A stretch of 64,000 bases of DNA from Rhytidiadelphus loreus. Its lineage: Eukaryota > Streptophyta > Bryopsida > Hypnales > Hylocomiaceae. The stretch spans positions 63,569,093 to 63,633,092 of the forward strand of contig OX344763.1 of assembly GCA_947034895.1 (NCBI GenBank), in the 5' to 3' direction. Below are positions 1 to 11,880 of this stretch, one piece after another. Each line of letters begins with the position of its first letter. The stretch's first letter is position 1. The notes beneath the pieces were generated by a model. The model was not told where the DNA came from and did no database searches. It was given only the letters and a program-made list of their open reading frames with translations. Position numbers and translations under genes: made by a program.

Positions 1-39
1 CTTGTCTAGTACTTGCTTGTTTGATGCGTTCATTCTTTC

Positions 40-474
40 TTATACAGACAATTGCCTCATCGATTGACTATGGGTCAAATTAGAAATGGGCGCCTCCAAT
101 GATCGTACTTGAGAACTTTGTCCCCTAGTGTTTTCTCCTCCATCATTTGCTGAGATTGAAGCATCAGGTTGTTGCTCGCTACGTACTACACTTGGTAGTA
201 TCGTTGATGGTGATGTCACTTCCACATCACGTCTAGGTCCATGCGAAGTGTCCGTAGGTATATGTCCTCCACAATTCCAAAACATTACCTTCACGGCTGC
301 ATTGACTTTAGTGCACGCTCTCACTCCTTGGACGGTGTCATTTCGTTTGTATCCCAAATGGAAAAGCAACCGATCCTTTTGATAGCTTAGCAAAGCTTTG
401 CAAAACTTGCAAGCAACTTTTCCATCTGGCCGTAGTGTGTACCAAGGTTCCCATTGTGATCTTCCTCCACCCAT
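40..474 (-). CDS. BED-type zinc-finger ORF, N-terminal part of a hAT-like transposase or related protein (partial)
   Basis: The open frame extends up to 585 without an ATG. The first ATG is at 474, giving a protein beginning MGGGRSQWEPW. From there comes a BED-like finger: a Trp-rich lead, CKFC as the first metal pair, a downstream FHLGY histidine, then a VRAC segment. This pattern is typical of the N-terminus of plant hAT transposases and their domesticated relatives, which bind DNA through it. The rest (SNLTHSQSMRQLSV end) is low-complexity and Ser/Thr-rich, and no dimerisation domain is seen. It may be only the first exon, with the gene continuing left of the window, or a captured or decayed fragment inside element G. 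The family assignment is by motif only. Confidence 0.5.
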   Translation of the reverse strand: MGGGRSQWEPWYTLRPDGKVACKFCKALLSYQKDRLLFHLGYKRNDTVQGVRACTKVNAAVKVMFWNCGGHIPTDTSHGPRRDVEVTSPSTILPSVVRSEQQPDASISANDGGENTRGQSSQVRSLEAPISNLTHSQSMRQLSV

Positions 475-711
475 TGCTCTTCTTAGTCCTCCTCTACTTG
501 CCCTTGCACCAAAAAAAAGATTAGTATTCTGTTTGAAATGTGATGTGGAAACAACACTTGTTGCTCTCACAACAAGTGCCACCACAACACACTCTTCTTG
601 GACTTCGCTCTACCGCAATGGTTGTACTCCAACCAAGTCATGAAAGGCAAAATCAGTAAGGGAAAGTAATCTTGAATAGGCGGAAGTCTTTAATATACAC
701 CTTGAAGCCCT

Positions 712-736
712 CCCTAAAACCCTAAACCCTAAACCC
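712..736 (+). repeat. Telomere-like (CCCTAAA) short array
   Basis: Consecutive CCCTAAA-type units, one of them with an extra A. It lies upstream of the BED ORF, so it can be read as a telo-box-like promoter motif or an interstitial telomeric repeat. It is too short to be a telomere. Confidence 0.6.
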
Positions 737-789
737 AGCTAGACGAAGTGACGGCTAATGGGGTGGACCCTAAACCCGCAGCCCCGCCA

Positions 790-1130
790 ACGAAACCGTC
801 CAAGCGGCGACTGTCCCATCCAACGATATTCCGGTTAAGGGGACGGGACGGTTTCCCGTTCAGAGGACGGATTCGCGTTCAAGGGACGGATAACCGTCCT
901 GGAGACAAGAATTCCATCTAGAAGACGACCTCTTCGTCCAGAGATGGGCTCTCCGTCCAGGGGACGGCCTCTTCGTCCACAGATGGGCTCTCCGTCCAAG
1001 AGACGGATGTCCATTCGGCGACGGAATGACCGTCTAGGAGACGGTCCGACGCCGTCGCAGATTGGATAGACTTCATCCGTGCCGCAGATGGTCCCGTCAG
1101 TATCGGCGACGGGCTGTGACGCATCAAGAC
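790..1130. repeat. GACGG/CCGTC-rich subterminal zone of element G
   Basis: The pentamer GACGG or its complement CCGTC recurs on both strands, often as ggggacgg, agagacgg or ctccgtcca. The clustering lies about 100-440 bp inside the right terminus of element G. CACTA elements typically carry arrays of short subterminal motifs bound by the TNPA protein, so these are candidate transposase-binding repeats. No ORF worth calling lies here. Confidence 0.5.
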
Positions 1131-1644
1131 GGACGTGTCATGACATCCAGACGTAAAAAGCCAACGTCACGTCTGGATAGACAACCCTGGTATCACCTAG
1201 CTTTTATTGACTGTGACACTATTTTCTACTAGTGAGATGAAACAAGAATTCGGACTCTGATTGCAAATGCTATGTAGTCCAAACATCCATGCGTTGCTTA
1301 CAATTCCGCTTCCTCCAATTGAGTTCACCTCACTAGAAGAAAACCAGAAGAAATTGCATTTTACTTCACAGAAACTACGTTTCATTTGATAGAAATTGCA
1401 TTGTACTCAACAAAAAAAGTATCATCTTGATTTTGTTGAGTTCTCCCACTAGAAGAAAACTATGTTAGAACCCACAAAACCATGTGGGATTGGTTTTGTT
1501 GAGTTTCTCGTTTCCAATGTTGATTTTTGCGTTGGAATGTGTTGGAATGCAACACATAAATGCTTTCCAACACATTCCAACGCAAAAATCAGCATTGGAA
1601 ACGAGGAACTCAACAAAACCAATCCCACATGGTTTTGTAGGTTC

Positions 1645-1953
1645 CACTAGAAGAAAACCAGAAGAAACTACGTTTTACTTCACAAAAACTACGTTGTATT
1701 CAACAGAAAAGTATCATTTGGATTTTATTGCGTTCTCCCTTTGTAATGCAAAATTTTGCATTCCAATGGTTCAACACAAAATTTGACAAATAAATTGCAA
1801 ATTTTTGACAAGTAAAATGCAAAATTTTGTATTAAAATGCAAAATTTTGTGTTACAAAGGGAGACCTCAACAAAATCTGGATGATACTTTTCTATTGAGT
1901 ATAACATAGTTTCTATGAAGTAAAACGTAGTTTCTTCTAGTTTTCTTCTAGTG
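1645..1953. mobile_element. MITE B3, complete
   Basis: A 309-bp element with CACTAGAAGAAAACC / TTTTCTTCTAGTG termini and 3-bp duplication ttc (1642-1644 and 1954-1956). The interior is imperfectly palindromic and rich in aaaattttg. It lies precisely at the border between MITE A1 and the retroelement, so it inserted after that retroelement arrived. Confidence 0.88.
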
Positions 1954-1956
1954 TTC

Positions 1957-2458
1957 TGTGGAAGTATGCAACATCCAGAAAATAAAAATAATAGATAATA
2001 GTAATTATATAGAGTAGAAATTTTCAAATTTTCCGTAATAGGTAGGAAATAGGAAGCCCAGAACCAAAAATAGGAAATAGAGCCTTTACAGAAATCCTTA
2101 AACTGTAATTAGGGTTACAGTCGGATCCGGATACCCTAACCAGAAACCCTAACCCTAATCCGGAAACCGGAAACTTCCGACCGAGTAGGCCCTAGAGCCT
2201 AGTCCGGCTAGGGAACTTACGGGAACGTTGACCCCGAAAACTACTTAACCCCCATTGTCTCCTTCATTCTTCCTCTTCCTCCCGCGGGATTATCGCGTGG
2301 CGCTTAGTGAGTGAAAGTGTGGTGAGATAGGAACGCATTAGGGAGAGAAAGGAAGGCCGGTGCCGATCGCACCGGAAAGTAGACGGAAGTAAGGTGGAAC
2401 TAGTGACGGAAGATTAGCGGAAAAGTTAGTGGAAGTGAGTCGGAAGTGAGGACAGAAC
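1957..2458 (+). other. 5' non-coding region of the retroelement
   Basis: No ORF is seen. The first 150 bases are AT-rich; from about 2120 the sequence becomes rich in ccgg and contains several aaccctaa telo-box-like motifs. A pyrimidine-rich run at 2255-2285 precedes a purine-rich leader. This looks like promoter plus 5' UTR of the gag-like ORF that starts at 2459. Confidence 0.4.
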
Positions 2459-3409
2459 ATGTCAATAGTTATGGCAGGGCCCAGTGTGCAGCGGAAGTCA
2501 GGGATTACCGCCCGGATGATTAGTCCGGAAATCCCTGAGAATCCGGAACACCATTGGCAACTGGAGGATGATTTGACGGATATGGGGTGTCTGGGGTTCC
2601 TGAAAAGACCCTAGAACATCCGAAGCGAGGACATGATAGACGAGATAGTATACGGCGCTCCCAACCAGTACCATCTGACCGTCAGGGGTCGTCCAAAGTC
2701 CTGGACTGTAGAAATGTGGGCGGGAGTTTACTTCGCGTCCTCTAGGGGATCCGGATGGGCCGACCGGACGAAGAAGTTTGCGGCGGATAGGTTCCGGAAC
2801 CCGGCCGATCCGAAGGAGGGTTACACCACATCCGACTGCCGGAACCCTAGGGATCAGAGATTGCTGGAGTTTCTCAGCCCCATCCTGTATCCAGAAAAGC
2901 CCAGCCGGATTACAGTAACCCTAGCAAACACGGTTTTCGGAGCCTTAGGAGAGAGAGGAAAACCGGCCCCTCAACTAGTTAGCTGGGGGCTCATTATCCA
3001 CTCGATTGTGGATAAACTTTCCAGAAACCTGGTGGGGAAGAAATCAAACCCCATCAGTCCGTACCTCCTCCACTTGTACCACAAACAGGAGGTACTTAGT
3101 GATCCGGAAGACATCATCTACCGGCAAGGGGATAGCTTGCTGAGGTACGGTCTTCCTCCGGATCTGGATCCGGCAGAAGATGAACCAGAGGAGGAAGAGA
3201 AGCCGGAATTGGAGCTTGACTCGCCGGGTAGACATGACTCCCGCCGGAAGAGTACAGATCCGAATTCAAGGGGGAAGGGCCACCTTCCGGATCATGTTCC
3301 CTTCCGGAACCCGGAACCAGACCAAGATGTGTTCGAAGCCACGATCGCTTGGTTACGGAATCAGAAGGCGACGAACGAACGGATGGCGACACTAATCCGG
3401 AGTGTCTGC

Positions 3410-6400
3410 CACTAGTAGGAGCGGCTGTTTTTGTGGACGTCAGGGTACAGCATGAGAGTTTATTTGAACATGGAGCGGAATTTCTGATTCCGGCCATAGG
3501 AGCCAGAATCCAATTCTGTGTTATGCAAAACGCCTATATGTCCACAGAATAACGAGGGCATGTTCAAGCGAACGAAGATGTTTCAAGTGACGTCACAGCA
3601 GTCGGAGGTCTGCTCTATCGGACGTCCAGTTGAACAGGCCTGTGCCATGTCGGCCTCAGGTTCTCGTTGACTGCAGGTCAGTCCCCGCAAAAAAGTTTCT
3701 GCGTCGGGAATTCGTTGCCCGCTTCTGCGGAACAGAACAGACTTTCCCTTTTCACACAGGCTTTTTAAAAAACGTGCCATGGATGGACAGTAGCAGTGCG
3801 TACATCCATTTTGGGGAGAAGCTACTTACATGCAGGAAATGCCATGTTAAATCTTTTAATAACAGCTGAAGCACTTGCCATCATTCCTAGGTTCGGTGAA
3901 TGTTTTTTCCGTGGTCCGTATTATTGTAGGTTGGTTTGCCATTGAATCCCCCCCTACAAAATGCTTCATATTAAAGCAAAAAGAACATCTTCAAATGCAG
4001 TTGTCCATGACCTTTATAAACCTCTGAAGTCCCATTGTCCCTACAAGGGACAAAGTGGATTTACAGCAAGCACTTCAAATCTCAATTGTCATATAATTTT
4101 TTTGAAATGTTCTCAGAAGATAGAGAAACTCATGAGCTTCCGACGAAGAAATTCACTATTATGGTCAATTCTGTTAAAATGGCGGTATTCCATTAAAATT
4201 GCACAAAATGAAACCACTGAAAGAATGAAAACAATGGACAGATTGTCCGAGGGGAGTGGAAATGCGTAAATTAAGAGTGATTTGAATGTGCTAGGCATAA
4301 AATTGGCACATGTATGACCCTATCGTGGCACACTTATTCTCCATTTGTAGAAGATATTACATTAAAATGGCATGCCAATTACCACCATTTTAATGAAATT
4401 GACCATTATTCCAATCGATGGCTACGAGCAAAAAGTATGCCATTGTAAGGATGCACCCCTAAAGTCGCAAGGTCATTTCTCTGTCAAAAACCAGTGAAAA
4501 CTGCCATTTGTACTGAGTTCGTCCAAGAAAACAAACCACACACTTTTGGGGGAACTGAACCGTAGGATCTTCAACTTTATTTCTTTTAGATCATGTGGTA
4601 AAAAGTTCATGCAGTTCGACCGTAGAGATTGAGAGCTATGAGCATTCAAAGTTGGAACAACAAGTTTTTCTGAACAGTGGACTGCGATTTCAGATGACTT
4701 TGATCTCTATTTGTGGGAAAAAATTACATTGTGGAGTTCCAATTTAAAATTTATGGTCTTAAAAAATTCAGTTGGGAGTTTAGGAAAAAAAATTCAAAAA
4801 ATAACAACTTGATTTTTATACTTAAAAAAATTGTCAAGTGGAAGTAGGTCCAAGATTGAAAGAAAAACTAAATTGATAATAGCTCTTAGATGGGATTGAA
4901 ATACAATAATCCCATCGGTGAGATTGTTCTAAAAAGGAAATATTAGCTTTTAAAAAAAAAAATTAGAAAAAATATGAAAATTGCATTCTCAGATGAATCC
5001 TACAAGTTTTTTTCCCCAAAAAGATGCTAACATTGCCCGGAAAATAAGATTGTTCATAACTTTCACATTACTAATCAAAGTGGAATGAATCAAAGCTTTA
5101 GATGTAGACAAAAGCATTATCTTTCAGAAAAAAAAAAAAAAAAAAAATCTTGATTTTTTGCAATATTTTTTGTGCGTCCGGCTGAGTTCAGTTTTAGGCT
5201 TTTTGTGGTATAACTTTTTCTTCCGCACTCTGATTGAAATAAAAATTATATTCCCAAAAAGCTCATCAGGTTTTTTGTCTTCAAAAGAAGTTTCCAAAAA
5301 TTAGGGTAAAATTTCAGCCCATACAAGCCTGCCCGAATTCCAAAGTGTACCCCGAGGGGACAATGGGACTTCAGGGGTTAAGCAATATATGCAATATTCT
5401 TTCTAAATTAATGTATCAAATGATTTGGCCTCATTTGAATTGGCAAGACCAAGTAGCAAAGAGAATACATGAATACTGAACACTAGAAATTAGAACTGCA
5501 TACTTCTTCTCTTCTTTATTATATTTTCTAGTAAATGGTAAGCTCTGATTCATGATCTCTGGATTAGTGCTGTGGAAATTATGGATTTTTTCCGTGTTGC
5601 AGGCAAACATAGCAACTTCATAAACGTTTTTTTTTTCTAGACATAGAATACTAATATCTTCCTCTGTCTTGGGTCGAAAATCACAAAAATTGGGTACAGT
5701 GATCAAAAATATTTGTTCAACAAGATCCAATGGTTTGATTGTAAAGAATATTTTCCATATTTATTTCGTTGGTGACCATACAGAATGTCATAGTTGTGAG
5801 TGGTTTGGGCAGGCAACTGGCCTACGAACTTCAGGGGCTGAAAAGCTTATCATCTCTTGAAGAATTGTGCATGGTGATATTTGTGAAATAGAAAGAGTAT
5901 GTACTCTTTAAGAGTGGACAGCTGAACCTTATTATTTTAGACATTTGTTTAAACAATTGAAAAATATGATGGCACATCAAGGTTGATGAAAGCACATTTT
6001 GCAAATGTCTAATGAAGCATACAAAACTTGCAATTCCATAATTCATTTTCAATGTGCAGCAGTGGTTGTCATAAAATTCCCTTATCGAAAATACTGTGAG
6101 AGTCTGCACTGCCCTCTTCAACGCAGTATGACCATGTATAGTGACAATGACCAGTACGAACTTTCATTCGTTGCCAAGGTGTACCTCGATTGAAGAATTT
6201 CTTTTGTTCTTGAAATTGTCAATCAACGCAGTGTACGTTCGTAGGAAAGAAGGACTATTTTCTGTCAGCTTTCTGAATTAGTATATTTTCCGTTTATATA
6301 TTTCGAGTTGTGATCCATGTTTTTATTCCCGTTAGGATGCACATTTTTTTCTGTACATTGACGTTGCATTCATGTTTTAAAAAAAAAAAGGGAAGCAATA

Positions 6401-7305
6401 ACTTCACCTTGTTCTTTCATAGATACGATGCACATGCCATATGCAATTGGAATTTCGCCTTCATTTTAAAGCTGGATAAGCCAAATGTATGGTACTGTCG
6501 TATTGTACAATATGATTTGTGAACTGCTATTTCCATGTTCTCCAAACATGTAGGGAACATTAGATTTGTTAGATTGTTTGATAGATGTAGAAGATACTAA
6601 ACAAAAGAACAGGAACACCAAAATTTTCTGATCTTATTTCTGGAACTGTTATGTCCATTGCTATTGAGATATAGGCTTCCTTTATTGTACATGGAAAGAC
6701 GAGAACATGATTCAAATAAGAGAGCATTAGGAACTGTTGCTACAAAGTGGACGGTCATTCTTTGTTGTTCCAATTATTCCAATATAATAGGATTGCACAG
6801 TGTTTTGTTCTCTATCAAATGCGTTTTATGTCTATAATTTTAAAGAATGTCAAAATGCTTATACACAACATTATATGCTTCTTGTAGCGTTTTGTAGTAC
6901 CGTTCTTTTTTAGTCTGACAAGCACTTGACATTGAGGCAAACCGTCTTTCTGCATTGCAAAAAGAGAGTGTACATTAAAACACACAAGATGACAAGAGAA
7001 GCACACATAGGTAGTTCAGACGCCAAGGCAATTACCATGAGACACGCTTTTCAGCGAGAACTAATAAAGCATGCGCTCTTCAGTGTACAGTGCAAGTATG
7101 TGAAAGCGTTCTCAGAAACGCATGTAATTGTCATTGTACATGCAATCTGACATGCTCATCATGACCTTACTTGCTGTGGTATGGTCATGGAAACGTCGTT
7201 TTGGTACGTATTGACAAATATTACAATGTTGCCTGTTGTACATTTAAACGAAAATTGGAGTCGTCCACATGTTCAGCGTAGCTGCACTGTGAACGTAACC
7301 GTGCG
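3410..7305. other. Left non-coding arm of element I
   Basis: Between the left terminus and the 3' end of TNP2 there is no convincing gene. It holds the subterminal region (3410-4020), an AT-rich TIR element (4021-5377) and an AT-rich stretch (5378-7305) with only short chance ORFs. Confidence 0.6.
4021..5377. mobile_element. AT-rich non-autonomous TIR element (1.36 kb) inside element I
   Basis: The left end reads cctctgaagtcccattgtcc and the right end, read inward, cccctgaagtcccattgtcc, an inverted repeat of about 20 bp. The flanks taaa / ttaa suggest a short TA-rich target duplication that I cannot fix. The interior is AT-rich with poly-A/T runs and no coding capacity. The superfamily is not assignable by eye. 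Sequence at 52310-52513 resembles its right part (shared gaaataaaaattatattt and tcttcaaaa). Confidence 0.55.
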
Positions 7306-10300
7306 TCACCTTTCCCACTCATCTAGTACAGTGCCCTCATCGATAGTAGTACCTTCTACGACTGTAATATATTGCCCGCCTATTATTGCGGCCTCTCTGG
7401 TTGGCTCAACATCCAGCATCCGTGGTTGCAGACCGACGAAGTTGTCATCATTGCCTATGTGGATGACGTTCGGAATGCATTCCGCAAATTGTAGTTCGCC
7501 ACGTTTACCTCGGACGTCGGTCCTGCATATAATCTTCCAGCCATGTCTATGTGGATCGTCCGAAAAGAAGACTTGTTGGCAATGTAGAGGGAACGCGAAG
7601 GAGTCGGCGTGCACGTTGCCATCCATGTGGTTGAAATTGGCCATACTGAAGCCGTAACGATCTCGTTGAATGGTTGGATATGGAATGTCGGAACTTGCCT
7701 TCACCCAATTGCAGACGAGGACTGTGGTGCAATGGTTTCGGTAGTCCAATTCCAAGATTTCTTCTATATATCCAACATAGTCATCAGTGCACTTTGCCGG
7801 CATCCCATTCACAAGACCCCAACGTAGTTGACGTGTAAATGTAGCAACGACGCACAAGTCTCTCGTGACGAGGGCAGCTTCCGAACTGCGTACTCGTAAA
7901 TGCATTCCAAATGCATGCATGTGTCTGTGCGAGACAGCATACCTCTCCGGTGGTTGTGCATACTATGCAATGTCTGCATCCACGTGTTCACCTTCACGCA
8001 ATGCGTTTCTTATTACAGCATGCAACCAATCTGCAAAGCATGGCAAGTCACTCAGTTCGGGCGGATAGGCCACACCGTGCCGTGCACGGCCTCCACGTGA
8101 TTGTACACGAAATGCTTCCCGTTTAGACCATCTACGTCCCTTTGCTTGTATGTATTGCCTGCAAAACAATACAGTACACGAATACCTATTAATCATGAGC
8201 CAAAACACAGCATGCTCATCTGCAAATGTTCACATGACAATGGTACTGTAAGGTACAAATCACTATTATACAATATGGAGTCCATGTCCAACAAGTTGTT
8301 GTTTTACCTATTCGGAGAAGTCAAAGTGGTGTATTGTATAGTGCATACTATAGTTCGTCAAGGCGAAGCACACATGCACGGAATTGTAAGTGATGAACGA
8401 CGGGACATAAAAATGGCATTGATTTGTGCTCAATGACGATAACGCTGGACACGATAAACTACATTGTAGGTAGAAGACACTCACTGTCGCAAAGGTTCCA
8501 GTGTTGCTGCATTGTCAAGAACAAATGCATGTGCGTACTGACGCATGTCGTCTGTCAATTTACGCTTCTTCACAACGTTTGCACGTAGTACCTCATCGTT
8601 CATGGTCGCATCTTCCATGGGGTCCCACACGCGGTGCGTAGTTCCCCTATACTGCTTCAAATACTCCGTACAGAATCCTAGTGCATCCTCCATTCGGTAA
8701 CCCTTCGCGATGCTTCCCTCTGGATGTGCTAATGTACGAACGTGGTCCTTCAGTGTCTTCATGTACCTCTCAATAGGATACATCCACCGACAATGAACAG
8801 GACCGCATATGAATAATTGTTGAACTAGATGTATAGGAAGATGTGACATTATATTCAAAAACGTGGGTGGAAATTCCTTCTCCAACATGCATGTCGCTAG
8901 AACTACATCCCGTAGCATCTGTTGTTCATCCGATTGTCGTACCTCCTTTTCATAGAGTTTCTGGAAAACTCTGCAGATCTTGATAATAGCTAGACGAACA
9001 TTCTCATCCAAGATATTCCAAACTGCCACTGGAAGTATCTACACAATAAGAGAAAACAAGGAACAAGAATTACATAATGCGTGTGGTGATCAGTGACTTC
9101 CATATAGCATTGCTCACAATATGATGCAAAAACAAGACAAGCTTTGCTCTGCAATAATGTCCCCACTAGTACATTTTGAAGTTGTTATTGACGTTCTAGT
9201 GAATGGCACAATTGGCATTGAACGTGCTTGTACATGTCTACTTTGAAACCTCTGTTTCGTACGCGATGCTATACATACAGTTCTTTAAAGCAACAATACC
9301 GGCAGCTCAAATGAACAACGGCCCGTCATGAAAAGCAAGACCTCTTGTTCTCATGCAATCACAGTATTTGTCCACAAATTATTGAAGCATTCTTGCCATA
9401 CCTGTTGCATCAGTACATGGTAGTCATGGGTTTTCATGTACTGCAGTTTTCCGTCTTTCAAACGCTTGTGGATGGAGCCTACGTAGTTCGTTGGAGTTTT
9501 CATATTCGATATGATCTCCACAAACTCTCTTCGTTCGTCAGCTTTTAGAACATAAGGTGCTGGTGGCATGTACAACTCATCTCCGTGCCGCCTTCCTGCT
9601 TGCAGCCAAATCTCTTCCCGCACTTGCAAGTCCTGCGCATCTTGTCGACTTCCAGCGCTATCATTCATGCCTAGAATAGTCTTCAATATGTTTTCGCACA
9701 AATTCTTCTCGCAGTGCATGACATCCAATATGTGTGGGGCTAGAAGATGCTACGTCACAGAATTCATCATGTACATTGCGTTAAACAAAATACTGTTAAC
9801 TTTCACGCAATTGCAGGACATGCTACAAATTCAAGAGAACAACTCGTGTACGTGCACTCCATTGTCAGTGCACACCACATACTATTCTGCACATGCAGTG
9901 CAGCCTTGTGACGTATTCTACCATTTGTGTATTGCACTGGGCCTTGAGAATGAGACATTCCCGTACGCAATACATGCTCACTGGAATTGCCACATGCAAG
10001 GAGAAAGACAATGACTGTACCATTCATTAATGAGGAGCGCACTGTTGCTATGACAGAAAAGTATGCATTCGTTGAGGCATTAGAATGATACGTACCTGCC
10101 AATACGATAATTCAAATAATGCCGGTAGTAATTTCACGCCGGCGTAATGCACTGGATCTTCTTTTGCATTCTCCTTTCCACCGAGATCAAGGTACGATTG
10201 CCTCCACGCAGCATACCTCACAACATCCAAGCCTGACATTAGAGGTGGCTCACAACGATGCTCCACTTTGCCATTGAACCTCTTATTCCGACGTTACAGA

Positions 10301-11880
10301 TGATGTCGTGGCAAATAACGCCGCATACCGCCGTATACAACCTTCGAACCCCGAGCACGTCCACCTGATAGAACATCACCTGTTTTGGCCATTCGCGCAT
10401 CCGTCCCCGGTCCACATGACACACAAGCCTTGTATCCCTTACAGTAGACGCCTGCTATAAGGCCATATGCTGGGAAATCTGATATTGTCCACATGAGTGC
10501 GGCACGAAGAGAAAAACGTCGAGAGCCCTCAGTTTGTGTGAAATCCAACGCTGGTACACCATCCCACAATTCGTTCAACTCCTTCAATAATGGTTGCAGA
10601 AAAACGCGTATGCTCTTCGAGGTGGGTGAATGCTTTCCCGAGATGAGAATGCACAATGAAATGAAAAACTTTTTGGTAACGAACCATGGCTCGAAGTTGT
10701 AAATTAAGATGAGCACTGGCCACATTGACCAATTTGTATTGCTCAGTTTGAAAGGATTGACGCCGTCCAACACTAATGCAAGGCGCATGTTTCTCTTCTC
10801 CGCGCTGAAGTTGCCAAATGCGACATGATTATCAATGTGCTTCCATGCAGGGCTGTCCACTACTGACCTCATCACACCGTCCTCGCTGACATGTTTTGTG
10901 TAACCGGTCAACATCCTTGCAATTTTTTTGGACCGCCACATGCGCTTCAGCTGAGGTATGAGTGGAAAGTGGCGAATGACCTTCGCTGGAATTGTTGAGC
11001 TCCCTTCCAACCAACGTGACTTCTAACATTGTGGACAACTCTGCAGTGCCGCATGTTCACCATCGTATAGTACACATCCATCAGGGCATGCGTGAATATT
11101 GTTGTAGTTCAAACCCAAGCGTCGTATTGTCTTGCGTACTGCGTAATGACTACTGGGAAGCTTGTTGTTTGCAGGCAACATGTCTTCGGACAAGTAATGC
11201 AACAACTCATCCGTGAATTTGTTGCTCACACGGAAAACAAGGCACATGTTCATAATCACAATTGTTGCTGAAACAACGCTTGTCTTTGCACCTGGGTACA
11301 ACGGGGTTGTTGCTTGCTCGTACAAATCCTCCAAACCATCCAAGCCATCCGTCTCCATGTTGTCATTGTCCTGCACTGTGTCTACAGGCAAGCTTTCCCT
11401 GTGTAGAGCATCTCCTCGATCGAGGGCCTCCATAACTTGCCTTTGTATGTCGTGGTACTCATCAAACGAAGAAGGAGCAACAACGGCCGGCTCGGGCCCC
11501 TCCATATCTGGAACATTGTCAAGTACTTCAGCATCCGATACAGGTGCAGCTTCGTCATTGTCAAGAACGTCGTCATCATATGCTACATCTTCAACCCAAA
11601 TGCCGCGAACTGGGTATCCCTCCGGTGGGTCTCCTCCTATCATAGACTTCGTTAGAAATGGATTGCGTCCGGCAGTTGCGTGATGCTTTCGAATAATTGA
11701 TATACTTTTGCGTAAACCCCCGTGACAGTCTTGGCACGGGCAAAAAAAATAATGCACATTTTGCTCTGTCGCCACTCGTAACTCAGTTTGTAGAATGAGG
11801 TCGGCAACTGGAATGTGCCGCAGCGTGCGGCCGTCGTTTGCAATCCGCACTCTAGTAGCACGCTTAGGAAACTCAGGCAT
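7306..11880 (-). pseudogene. tnp2: TNP2-type CACTA transposase (element I), four exons, three in-frame stops
   Basis: Reading on the minus strand, the ATG is at 11880 and exons are 11880-10096, 9749-9402, 9038-8485 and 8158-7306. All junctions have GT/AG and the phases match, giving about 1,180 codons. The N-terminus has the CPC-x2-C motif (FFCPCQDCHGG) of the Transpos_assoc domain. A Transposase_21 (DDE-type) region follows, with LVLDGVNPFKLSNTNWSMWP, where the Asp is the likely first catalytic residue, and YKACVSCG. Then come LDVMHCEKNLCENIL, the DUF4218 region (GPVHCRWMYPIERYMKTLKD) and the C-terminal DUF4216 region (QQVFFSDDPHRHGWKII). In-frame stops are TAG 11023-11025, TAA 10294-10296 and TAG 7963-7965. 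No frameshift is visible. The enzyme would cut and move CACTA ends in the nucleus; this copy cannot make the full protein. Confidence 0.88.

Larger units (their letters stand above)
1..1234. mobile_element. Right end of a CACTA-like element (G), running off the left edge of the window
   Basis: The right border reads ...ttctactagtg at 1234. Read inward it is CACTAGTAGAAAATAG, a terminus typical of plant CACTA elements. Directly outside it, 1235-1330 resembles the interior of element I at about 15943-16035 (both contain caagaattcggactc), so G is inserted into the H copy of that family. The left terminus is outside the window, so the target duplication (expected aga, 1235-1237) cannot be confirmed. 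Inside are a BED-finger ORF, a telomere-like stretch and a GACGG-rich subterminal zone. The class call rests on one terminus only. Confidence 0.55.

Noticed and set aside
712..736. Telomere end
   Set aside because: Only a few CCCTAAA units, with transposon sequence on both sides. Interstitial or telo-box motif.
1447..1644. Recurring ORFs on both strands with EPTKPCGIGFVEFLVSN in MITE A copies (also near 29211 and 32213)
   Set aside because: The MITE is a palindrome, so any open frame appears on both strands and in every copy. No domain, and the frames are not conserved beyond the repeat.
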